From: Nanobdellota archaeon
GTDB taxonomy: Archaea > Nanobdellota > Nanobdellia > Parvarchaeales > Parvarchaeaceae
Direction: 5' to 3'
Assembly (NCBI GenBank): GCA_021811735.1
Contig: JAJZNK010000032.1
Coordinates: forward strand, 1-36,027
DNA: 36,027 bases
In this document: in pieces, positions 27,364 through 35,456 of the stretch
Layout of the letters: each line of letters starts with the position of its first letter
Position numbering within the stretch: position 1 is the first letter of the stretch
Program-made: the position numbers and the translations under genes
The notes under the pieces: generated by a model
The model's input: only the letters and a program-made list of their open reading frames with translations
What the model was told of the DNA's origin: nothing
Database searches by the model: none

Positions 27364-28753
27364 GACATTGAAAAAGTTTATATCGAATCTTCCGGCAGTA
27401 ACAGTCCCGGAAAGAAAACTTGATCTTAATACAAAACTGAAGTGGACATTTGGAATAGTAGTCCTGTTTATAGTGATGTCATTTGTTCCACTTTTTGGGA
27501 TAAGCAGTTCTTACAGCCTTAATTTCGAGGTACTGCAAGTTCTTATTGCATCACATTTTGGTTCATTGCTTTCATTAGGTATAGGTCCCATAGTAAGTGC
27601 GAGCATAATAATACAGATGCTGCAGGGTACAAAGATAATAAATATCGATACTGCCACAAAGGAGGGGCGAGTAACGTTTCAAGGGATACAAAAATTATCG
27701 GCATTTGCGTTCATAGCGATAGAAAATGGGGTTTACGTTTTCAGCGGTGCATTGACACCTGCTGGGCCAGGTTTATTCTTCCCAGTCGTAATGTTTTTAC
27801 AACTTTTCGTTGCAGGTGTTATCCTTCTGTTTATGGATGAAGTTGTAAGTAAGTGGGGTATAGGCTCGGGTATAAGTTTGTTCATACTTTCAGGAATCGC
27901 ATTACAGCTCATAAATACTGCCTTCAATCCGTTTATAACTCCTGTCGGTGCAATTCCTTCAATAATAAGTGCCTTTATGGCAGGCATCCCTTTAAACGCA
28001 GTTTTTCCAATAGTGACTGTTGCATCTACAGTAGCTCTATTTGCCGTTGCAATATGGCTTCAATCAATAAAAGTTGAATTGCCACTTTCATTTGGAAGGC
28101 TGCGTGGTTACTCAATAAGATGGCCCGTTTCACTGTTTTATACGAGTATAATACCAATAGTTCTTATCGTGTCGATGGTTGCAGGGGTACAGTTCTTCGG
28201 CCTAACACTTTCGCATGCGGGTATAAACATTCTTGGTACCTTTACCACAGAGTCCACAGCCTTTGGCACGCAGGAGGTTGCTACCGGTGGCCTTGCAGCT
28301 TATTTATCTCCTCCAACAATACAAGAACTCTACACGAGTGCAGTGACTACAGGTATAACTGCTATCGAAATAGAATCTATGCTGCTCTATACAATTATAC
28401 TTGTAATAGGTGCAGCTGCATTTTCTTATGTTTGGATGTATCTCGGCGGCCAGGATCCTAAGTCAGTAGTAAAGCAACTAATGGAATCAGGTTTGTCAAT
28501 GCCAGGCTTTAGAAGAGATGAGAGGATACTTGTGGATATATTCAAAAGATACATAATACCTCTTGCGATATTAGGAGGGGCTTTGACAGGTTTAGTTGCG
28601 GCGCTTGCAACGTTTTTGAATACGCTTACAGAGGGTATAGGGATACTCCTTATTGTTATGATAATCTACCAGTTCTATTTCTCATTACAACAGGACAATG
28701 CTGAGGAATTCAAGCCAATAAAAGATAAATTGGTGGGAAATACGGTGGAATAA
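27356..28753 (+). CDS. secY: Preprotein translocase subunit SecY
   Basis: Multi-TM; LSLGIGPIVSASIIIQMLQG, KWGIGSGISLFI, MPGFRRDERI. Confidence 0.97.
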   Translation: MNETLKKFISNLPAVTVPERKLDLNTKLKWTFGIVVLFIVMSFVPLFGISSSYSLNFEVLQVLIASHFGSLLSLGIGPIVSASIIIQMLQGTKIINIDTATKEGRVTFQGIQKLSAFAFIAIENGVYVFSGALTPAGPGLFFPVVMFLQLFVAGVILLFMDEVVSKWGIGSGISLFILSGIALQLINTAFNPFITPVGAIPSIISAFMAGIPLNAVFPIVTVASTVALFAVAIWLQSIKVELPLSFGRLRGYSIRWPVSLFYTSIIPIVLIVSMVAGVQFFGLTLSHAGINILGTFTTESTAFGTQEVATGGLAAYLSPPTIQELYTSAVTTGITAIEIESMLLYTIILVIGAAAFSYVWMYLGGQDPKSVVKQLMESGLSMPGFRRDERILVDIFKRYIIPLAILGGALTGLVAALATFLNTLTEGIGILLIVMIIYQFYFSLQQDNAEEFKPIKDKLVGNTVE

Positions 28754-28792
28754 GACTAAGCTTATTTATAATAAGGAGTTTAATTAAAGAAT

Positions 28793-29512
28793 ATGACTAT
28801 AGAAGCGATTGCTGTAATTTTGATTTCACTAGTTGTAGGAGTATCGGGACAGTTAGCCTATCTTCTGCTTGTAGACCATGAGATGGTGAGAAATAGTAAA
28901 CTCAGGATAAAAGAGCTACAGCGGAAAATGAAAGGCATGAAACCAGAACACCCCGAATTCAAACCAACCTACAGCGAATTAATGGGTGAGAACTCAAAGA
29001 TAATGAAACAATCAATGAAACCTACTTTTATAACGTTTGTGCCTTTTATTATAGTATTCCTTTTAATGTCTTCTTATTTTACTTATGCGCCTGTGTCAGT
29101 TGGATCGCCGATTTCAGCCGTATTCTCTGGAACTATTAATGGGACACTTTTTTCTTTCGATAATTGTGTGGTTTTCAATGGACATAACAACATATCTGTC
29201 TTTTCAAACAATACATCATTAAAGCTTAGCGCAAATGCCACGAAATCAGGAAGCTGTACCGTCGGTTTACAGACAGGAGGTAAAACTTACAATACCTCAT
29301 TTTCGCTTGTAGGGGTATCTCATACTTACACAATTTCCTTAAATTCTACAAAGATAGAATTTGTTCCGAACACATTTATAGTCGCAGATCTTCCGTTCAG
29401 TATTCCTCTAATAGGGAGTAAGCTTAATTGGTATTGGGCTTACTTTATAATAAGCTTCATGACATCAATCGTGATAAACAGAATATTAGTTCGTCTTAAG
29501 CTGATTGCCTAA
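28793..29512 (+). CDS. EMC3/TMCO1-type (DUF106, Oxa1 superfamily) membrane protein with extracytoplasmic insertion
   Basis: N-terminal TM, basic coiled region (RNSKLRIKELQRKMKGMKPEHPEF), TMs at FITFVPFIIVFLLMSSYF and YWAYFIISFMTSIVINRIL; downstream of SecY as in many archaea. Confidence 0.8.
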   Translation: MTIEAIAVILISLVVGVSGQLAYLLLVDHEMVRNSKLRIKELQRKMKGMKPEHPEFKPTYSELMGENSKIMKQSMKPTFITFVPFIIVFLLMSSYFTYAPVSVGSPISAVFSGTINGTLFSFDNCVVFNGHNNISVFSNNTSLKLSANATKSGSCTVGLQTGGKTYNTSFSLVGVSHTYTISLNSTKIEFVPNTFIVADLPFSIPLIGSKLNWYWAYFIISFMTSIVINRILVRLKLIA

Positions 29513-29513
29513 A

Positions 29514-30674
29514 TCATATAAGAGTAGTCTGGGTTCTCATCATTGTTATGATTTTGCTTCTTCTTTCGAAGTTCGCAGGGAAAAGCATGTTTGCTTTTGC
29601 CATAGAGATAGCAGTCAGTTTATCATAAGTGGTGGCAAACTCTCCCTGTATCGCCTTGCGCGCACCTTCTCTAACAACCCAAACACCGAGAGGAACGAAA
29701 TATTCTGGAAGAATTTCCCTTACAACCACAACAGAATATTGCATTTTCATTTCCATGAGCTTTTCAAGCACAGCAAGTCTTACTGCGTAATATGCTCCTG
29801 CAGTGTTTTTTACGTAATCTTTTCTCCCACCGTAAAACTCATAGTCTCCATTTCCCATGAATACACTTTCTTTATCCCTATTCCATGTCTCCAGAAGTTC
29901 AAATGACCACGGCCCCTTTAGAAATATAAATGTAAATCTATTGCCGAGAAACTGCCCAGTTTTTATCTTGTAATCCTCTCCTTTATTAAACATTTTTATT
30001 TTTTGAATATCATCTTTTCCTATAGAATCGTCGACAGCGGTTATGGACCATTTAGTTGGAACAAGTTTTCTCTTTATACCCATTGCGCCTACACTGAGCA
30101 TTTTGCTTATCTTGTTTTCATCAATTTTATGGTTGTAGAGCGATAGAATACCATCATTTGACTTCATATCCTTATCATAGTATATTTTTTCTATTCTATT
30201 ATCTATCTTGAAATTGTCCTTTATACTGAATTTTTCCAGTTTTGTCTTTATACCATGTTGATAAAAGTCATCTTTGTCTATTTTAGGCATATTTATACTG
30301 GAGACTTTTAGACCCACATTCAGTTGGTCTGCAGATATGACTGCCATCCTTATCCTTTCCAATTCCTCTTGGTTTATGTTGTTTACATTGAAATTCTTAG
30401 ATGCATTTACAAGCCTGGTTCTCAAAGAAAATATATCAGAAACGTTATAATTCTTTTCGGCCCACAGCCTCGGGGCATCGTATATCTGCGCTTTTTCGTC
30501 ATTCGTGAATACGACACCTACCGCAACGTTTGGGTAGTTATATTCTCCAACCAGAGCTGACGGTGGAGTAAATCCTTGTATATCTCCTCTTTTAACATAA
30601 TTCACTATGTTGCTTATCTCTTTTTTATGTTTTAAAATCTCATAGTAAACGGATTTTACGTTTGTTACTTTCAT
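29514..30674 (-). CDS. Nre family DNA repair protein (NreA-like)
   Basis: FTPPSALVGEYNYPNVAVGVVF, DAPRLWAEKNYNVSDIFSLRTRLV, VVREILPEYFVPLGVWVVREGARKAIQ. Confidence 0.82.
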   Translation of the reverse strand: MKVTNVKSVYYEILKHKKEISNIVNYVKRGDIQGFTPPSALVGEYNYPNVAVGVVFTNDEKAQIYDAPRLWAEKNYNVSDIFSLRTRLVNASKNFNVNNINQEELERIRMAVISADQLNVGLKVSSINMPKIDKDDFYQHGIKTKLEKFSIKDNFKIDNRIEKIYYDKDMKSNDGILSLYNHKIDENKISKMLSVGAMGIKRKLVPTKWSITAVDDSIGKDDIQKIKMFNKGEDYKIKTGQFLGNRFTFIFLKGPWSFELLETWNRDKESVFMGNGDYEFYGGRKDYVKNTAGAYYAVRLAVLEKLMEMKMQYSVVVVREILPEYFVPLGVWVVREGARKAIQGEFATTYDKLTAISMAKANMLFPANFERRSKIITMMRTQTTLI

Positions 30675-30838
30675 GATTTGTTGAGTTCTTCTTTCTTTAG
30701 TTTTCTCCTATAATACGCAACGGTTTCATCCTTTGAATATTTTTGAGGAGCGTTTATTTCTGTTTCAAACCCGCATTTCTGGCAGGTTTTTTTAAGCGTA
30801 TATGTGTTGCAATTCCTGCAAAATCTTATCCTGTTCAT
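30671..30838 (-). CDS. H/ACA RNP component Nop10 (55 aa; not in ORF track)
   Basis: Translation MNRIRFCRNCNTYTLKKTCQKCGFETEINAPQKYSKDETVAYYRRKLKKEELNKS; C-x2-C...C-x2-C zinc ribbon; ATGA overlap with Nre gene. Confidence 0.93.
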   Translation of the reverse strand: MNRIRFCRNCNTYTLKKTCQKCGFETEINAPQKYSKDETVAYYRRKLKKEELNKS

Positions 30839-30840
30839 AT

Positions 30841-31566
30841 TCACTGTCTTATCTCAGTATACTTAAAATCTACGTTAAGAGTTTTGCTTTTTTTTGCAAT
30901 TTGTTCGAGAAGTTTTTTGTTCTCATTTAGAGTTTTTTTGGTTTCACCCATGTCTATAGTCATTATATAAACCGGTGCTTTGATGTATTTTATCGAAACT
31001 CCCTTAGTTTTAGAAAAGTCAGTAAGTATCTCTTTTATCTTGTCTACTCCTTCGCTTTCGTATGTCTTCAGTTCTAATTGGTTTTTAATCACTATCTTCT
31101 TTTTAGTTTTTTCCACGAAATCTAAGATTTCGTTTATCACTTCTTTGTTAATTTTCATTGCGTCTAGTTCTTCCTTCCCATTCTTTATTACAGCCTCATA
31201 AAATTTGTAAGAGGAGCCATATTTTTTGATTATTTGTTCCTTTAGTTTATCTGTGTCTTTCTTGTAGAACTTTTCGATAAGTTTCAAAAGCCTGTTTTCG
31301 ATAGACCATTCCCTTAAAGCTTCTCTTTTTTCACTGTCAGTAACTCTTTTTACTGATAGTTCTGGGGATTGACCAAGTGTTATCACCTTACAAACAAGTA
31401 TGTCTCCTTCCTTTGCAATATCCTTCACGTCTCTTACCCATCTCTTACTCAATTCAGATATGTGTATAAATCCGTCTATGCTTTCGCCAACGGAGACTAT
31501 GATACCGTGTTGAAGAAGTTTCTTGACGCGGCAAATATATATGTCTCCTTCCTTTATTTCCATCAT
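30841..31566 (-). CDS. Translation initiation factor aIF2 subunit alpha
   Basis: S1 domain EIKEGDIYICRVKKLLQHGIIVSVGESIDGFIHISELSKRWVRDV; ORF runs to 31662 but ATG at 31566/31563 is the likely start. Confidence 0.94.
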   Translation of the reverse strand: MMEIKEGDIYICRVKKLLQHGIIVSVGESIDGFIHISELSKRWVRDVKDIAKEGDILVCKVITLGQSPELSVKRVTDSEKREALREWSIENRLLKLIEKFYKKDTDKLKEQIIKKYGSSYKFYEAVIKNGKEELDAMKINKEVINEILDFVEKTKKKIVIKNQLELKTYESEGVDKIKEILTDFSKTKGVSIKYIKAPVYIMTIDMGETKKTLNENKKLLEQIAKKSKTLNVDFKYTEIRQ

Positions 31567-31621
31567 TACCAAGCTAAATGGTTTTATTGATATAAATATA
31601 TAATAACTTAATAGAAATTTT

Positions 31622-32152
31622 ATGAAAAAGAAAGAGTATATTGCAGTTTTTGCGGGGAACAAGGTCGTTGTGAATGATCAGGCAATATCCTCAACGTTGT
31701 CAAATAAAGGCAGTTTCGGATCTTTTGTAAATGGGAAGTTGGAACTTTCATTGGAGGAGGCAGTTTACCTTAACCAAAAAAAAGAACTTAAGATATATAA
31801 CAGTGATGGCAAACAAATCAGATTCCCTGAATTAGTAGAGCTTGCAAGACGGAAGCAAAAGAGGTTCTGGTTAAGGTACCTTGTGTTTACTGACCTAAGA
31901 AACCTTGGTTATATACCTAAGACAGCATTTAAATACGGTGGCGATTTTAGAGTTTATAACAAAGGAACGACTCCTGGAAAAGAACACGCAGAATGGATAC
32001 TTTACTGTTCAGATGAACATGAAAGCGTATCGATGCTAAATTTTTCAGCTATGAACAGGGTCGCTCATAGTGTTAGAAAAAAGCTTCTTATAGGCGTGGC
32101 GGACGACGAAGGTTCCGTTACGTATTATGAGATAAATTGGGTGAGAATGTGA
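31622..32152 (+). CDS. endA: tRNA-splicing endonuclease, short single-domain-pair (homotetramer alpha4-like) form
   Basis: YLVFTDLRNLGYIPKTAFKYGGDFRVYNKGTTPGKEHAEWIL..RVAHSVRKKLLIGVADDEGSVTYYEINW; Tyr/His/Lys catalytic residues visible. Confidence 0.95.
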   Translation: MKKKEYIAVFAGNKVVVNDQAISSTLSNKGSFGSFVNGKLELSLEEAVYLNQKKELKIYNSDGKQIRFPELVELARRKQKRFWLRYLVFTDLRNLGYIPKTAFKYGGDFRVYNKGTTPGKEHAEWILYCSDEHESVSMLNFSAMNRVAHSVRKKLLIGVADDEGSVTYYEINWVRM

Positions 32153-32153
32153 T

Positions 32154-32264
32154 ATGGCAAATCTATTAAGGAAAAAACTTGCTTTGAAAAGAAAGCAGAG
32201 AAGGAAGGAAAACAAGGACGTAGACCGATTTAGAAATGCGTTGTCTGAATTTGTGGATAACTAG
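32154..32264 (+). CDS. Small basic ORF, 36 aa, unknown function
   Basis: MANLLRKKLALKRKQRRKENKDVDRFRNALSEFVDN; ATG 1 nt after endA stop; absent from ORF track because short. Confidence 0.5.
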   Translation: MANLLRKKLALKRKQRRKENKDVDRFRNALSEFVDN

Positions 32265-32266
32265 TC

Positions 32267-32839
32267 TTAACCTATTTCTGCCTTTATTTTATGTATAAGG
32301 TTAAGACCTTCTATCTCCTTTGATTTTACTACTAGAAAAAGTAGCGTGCTACCTTTCGTGGCCTTTTCGTTGCTCCCTATCTTAAACTTTATCTCTTTCG
32401 TTTCACCGCTGTCTATAAGTCTTTCTTCGGAAAATTCATTAAAATAGGAATCCTGCATCTTGTCGTATATTATTGGTAGAAAATTATCTCTATCCTCGAG
32501 TTTGACTTCGAATATGAGTGGTATATCAAACTTGTTTGTTAATTTTATAGTTAGTATAAAGTTCTCATTTTTTGCCACAGTTATATCGCTTGAACTGGTT
32601 CCTATCTCCAATCTCGCGGATAGTTCATCATTTATTCTCTCTATTATATCCTTCATTTTTCTAGAATACTCACTTTTGCCAAGAAGATAATTTATAGTAT
32701 GTATAAGATTACTTGTTCTTTCATTTCTTATTAGTATAGAGTTATAAATTCTATCCCTGTCATCATCTTCAAGGTATTTTGATAAGGTTTCATGCACTAT
32801 TCTTTTTATGATTTTACTGTCGTTTATCGTAAGCTCCAT
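32267..32839 (-). CDS. Hypothetical protein; helical N-terminus plus possible Ig-like beta-sandwich C-terminus
   Basis: 190-aa ORF between convergent endA and co-oriented aRF1; C-terminal ITVAKNENFILTIKLTNKFDIPLIFEVKLED...IDSGETKEIKFKIGSNEKATKGSTLLFLVV resembles COG1470/CARDB-like sandwich strands. Confidence 0.7.
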   Translation of the reverse strand: MELTINDSKIIKRIVHETLSKYLEDDDRDRIYNSILIRNERTSNLIHTINYLLGKSEYSRKMKDIIERINDELSARLEIGTSSSDITVAKNENFILTIKLTNKFDIPLIFEVKLEDRDNFLPIIYDKMQDSYFNEFSEERLIDSGETKEIKFKIGSNEKATKGSTLLFLVVKSKEIEGLNLIHKIKAEIG

Positions 32840-32870
32840 AGTCTCTCTTGTATTTCGACATATTTAATCC

Positions 32871-33962
32871 TTACGCGCTGTACTGTCTAGAGGGTCTTTT
32901 TAAGAATGCTGCGAGGCCCCCTAAATTAAATAGCTGGAGACCGTCACTGGAGTCTTTGGAGATTATTTCAACTACAACATTTTTTCCTTTTCCAAGATAA
33001 TAGAATTCATTTTTTTTACTTTCATCTATGCCCGAAGATATCAATAATGTATCTACATTTTCATTTTCAAATTCTTTTCTTACAGCAGCTTCGCCGTATA
33101 CCGAAAGATTATCGTTTCTTGCTATGCTACTTAAAAGTTTTTGTACGAATTCTTTTTCTATAGTTATTCTTTCATTTACCAATAGATCTTTACTTTTTTC
33201 CACAAGCTCGCGTAATCCACTTTCATCAGTGTAGCTTATGCTTCTCACTCCCTTTATAAGGTTCTTTAAATTTGTAATGAGATAACCACTTTCTATAAAG
33301 TTCTCCTTAGCAGGTCCCGGGCCTCCGATAATTATGCCCTTTAGGTTCTTATTAAAGAAAAGATTCTTTGCAGTTTCTGCTATCTCCTTATAGAAATCTC
33401 TTATCAACCCTTCCCGTTCCCTCGAAAAACGCATTGCAGACTGGCCTCCCTTCGAAAATTTACCAGGGACTAGAGATTTAATGTGTTTTAGACTGTTTAT
33501 TCGTGCACCTTCAAGTGTACCGAATGTTGCTTCTCTTACGTCCAGTACTATGAGACCGTATGCATTTTCCTGATGATATGTTTGTTTCAATGGATCTGTT
33601 ATAAATCTCTGGTCACAACGGTAAAGTCTTATATCTGATTTTGTCGGCGGAACAACTTCCCATACCTTTATCTCGGGTTCACCCTCTCTTTCCGAAACGT
33701 TTCCACAGAACACGACCAATCCGTTTTCAGGAGTAGTTCTTATAAGTCTCAGTTCATTCATTATTTTTTCAAGGGCGTCTATAACGTTTTTACGGTTATT
33801 TCTATCCTTTATGTTTGTAGCAGTGCTTTTCTCATCTGCAAGCTGTGAGCGTATCAAATCAAGATTAAATCCACCAGGGACGTATACTGTTACTAGCTCT
33901 GTGTGTCTTCCTTTTATCCCTTCAAGGTATTTTATAAGATTAAGTGCTTCAAATTCTTCCAT
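32871..33962 (-). CDS. Peptide chain release factor aRF1
   Basis: STATNIKDRNNRKNV, LYRCDQRF, GKFSKGGQSAMRFSRERE (GGQ motif), IIIGGPGPAKENF. Confidence 0.96.
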   Translation of the reverse strand: MEEFEALNLIKYLEGIKGRHTELVTVYVPGGFNLDLIRSQLADEKSTATNIKDRNNRKNVIDALEKIMNELRLIRTTPENGLVVFCGNVSEREGEPEIKVWEVVPPTKSDIRLYRCDQRFITDPLKQTYHQENAYGLIVLDVREATFGTLEGARINSLKHIKSLVPGKFSKGGQSAMRFSREREGLIRDFYKEIAETAKNLFFNKNLKGIIIGGPGPAKENFIESGYLITNLKNLIKGVRSISYTDESGLRELVEKSKDLLVNERITIEKEFVQKLLSSIARNDNLSVYGEAAVRKEFENENVDTLLISSGIDESKKNEFYYLGKGKNVVVEIISKDSSDGLQLFNLGGLAAFLKRPSRQYSA

Positions 33963-33972
33963 AAAAATCAGG

Positions 33973-35190
33973 TCAGCAAACAGTGAATTTGCCTTCGACT
34001 ATTTTTTCAGTTATGTTGCTTATCTTCGAAAGCTCCTCATTTATAAAGTTTACAATGTCTCTTTTTTTGCTGCTGTCTATTCTCTCTTCTGTTAGAAGAG
34101 AAAAGGCCAATGGCTTGCTTAAATCATTTCCTATTCTTCCGACCATTTTTATCTGGTTATTTAGAGAGAATTTTTCGTATATCTTTTTGGAGATATCAAA
34201 TGAAAATAGACTGTATATCTTTCCTATGTGATTTACAGGGTTCTTCCCAGCGGCTGCTTCCAATGTCATGGCCCTGTTTGGTGTGATAAGACCATTGACT
34301 CTGTTGCCTCTTCCAACAGCACCATCATCTCCGCTTTCCGCACTTAATCCCGTAACTGTCAAATAACATCCATTTATTCCTCTGCCTTTTTTATCCATGT
34401 TGTTTAATGAAATCTCCACATTTCTCTTTCTTTCTATCTTGTTCTCATTTTCCATTCTTTCATTTAAATTTATTATATATTTGTTTAAATCCAAAAAAAT
34501 CTCATTCTTCTTCAAGAAGTAATCTTTTTCGGAGGATACGAAGCGGTCTACAATTGCCATTGCTATCGTTATTTTTATCTTGTTTTTTATTCTTACACCC
34601 ATTATTTTTATATCTTCACCGGAAAACTGGAATCTATCTTTGAATTCTTTTGAGTTAAGATAATTTTCTGTCTTCAAAACAATATTTTCGAGCACGCTGA
34701 ATGGATAATATCCCACTGCGAAGGATGTATCATTAGAACCAGGTTTTCCACCCCTTTGAAATGCATCTATAAGGTTAACAGATCCATTGTTAGTCTCAAA
34801 TAAATATCTAATCTTATCAGAATCTAAAAACCGGATATTATTTTTTATCCACTGCTTTGCCGAGTTCTCAGCTATCTCTCTTAACGGTACTGTTTTACCG
34901 TCCACCACACCAGTGGCTCTTCCGGAAAACAAAACAGTTATCGGCTTTATTATTCTACCACCATTGAAAGAAGGTTGAGTTTCTCCCCCAATAATTTCAA
35001 GTTTGTCTACATTATGATGCAGTATCTTTTGAAAATGCTCGATATAATATTTTGAAAGGTTGACCGAAAAGTTTTCGGCGATAGAATCTGCCATGTAATC
35101 TGGGTGCCCCAAACCTTTCCTTTCAACTATTTCTATTGCTTGTTTTTCAATGTTCTTTGCACTATTTTTTTCTACCGCTACAAAATTCAT
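33973..35190 (-). CDS. mat: S-adenosylmethionine synthetase, archaeal type
   Basis: [79 protein letters not shown]. Confidence 0.96.
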   Translation of the reverse strand: MNFVAVEKNSAKNIEKQAIEIVERKGLGHPDYMADSIAENFSVNLSKYYIEHFQKILHHNVDKLEIIGGETQPSFNGGRIIKPITVLFSGRATGVVDGKTVPLREIAENSAKQWIKNNIRFLDSDKIRYLFETNNGSVNLIDAFQRGGKPGSNDTSFAVGYYPFSVLENIVLKTENYLNSKEFKDRFQFSGEDIKIMGVRIKNKIKITIAMAIVDRFVSSEKDYFLKKNEIFLDLNKYIINLNERMENENKIERKRNVEISLNNMDKKGRGINGCYLTVTGLSAESGDDGAVGRGNRVNGLITPNRAMTLEAAAGKNPVNHIGKIYSLFSFDISKKIYEKFSLNNQIKMVGRIGNDLSKPLAFSLLTEERIDSSKKRDIVNFINEELSKISNITEKIVEGKFTVC

Positions 35191-35456
35191 TTAAATTCTA
35201 ATTTTTCAGCAGATTTAAGCTTATTCTACAGCAACTTAATATGTTTTATAGTTTATACTAAAAATTTTACTGACCTACAATTTTGTCTATAAGTAAATTC
35301 TTTCTCCCAAATAACTGGTTTTCTCAGATCCTTCATCACACAAGAAGTGAAAATATATAGAGTTAAGAATTAAAATAAAATAATATAAGCCAGATTTTAT
35401 TATATTAAATATGCGAATCAACCAACATATAGATATACTCGAGGAGAAATAATCCT

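Noticed and set aside
31567-31662. 32-aa N-terminal hydrophobic extension of aIF2-alpha in the ORF track
   Set aside because: The S1 domain starts immediately after ATG 31566/31563; the upstream extension overlaps the divergent promoter and endA start.
33804-33815. Stop codon reassignment suggested by NIKD in aRF1
   Set aside because: TAA, TAG and TGA all terminate conserved full-length genes in the window, so a standard code is the simplest reading.
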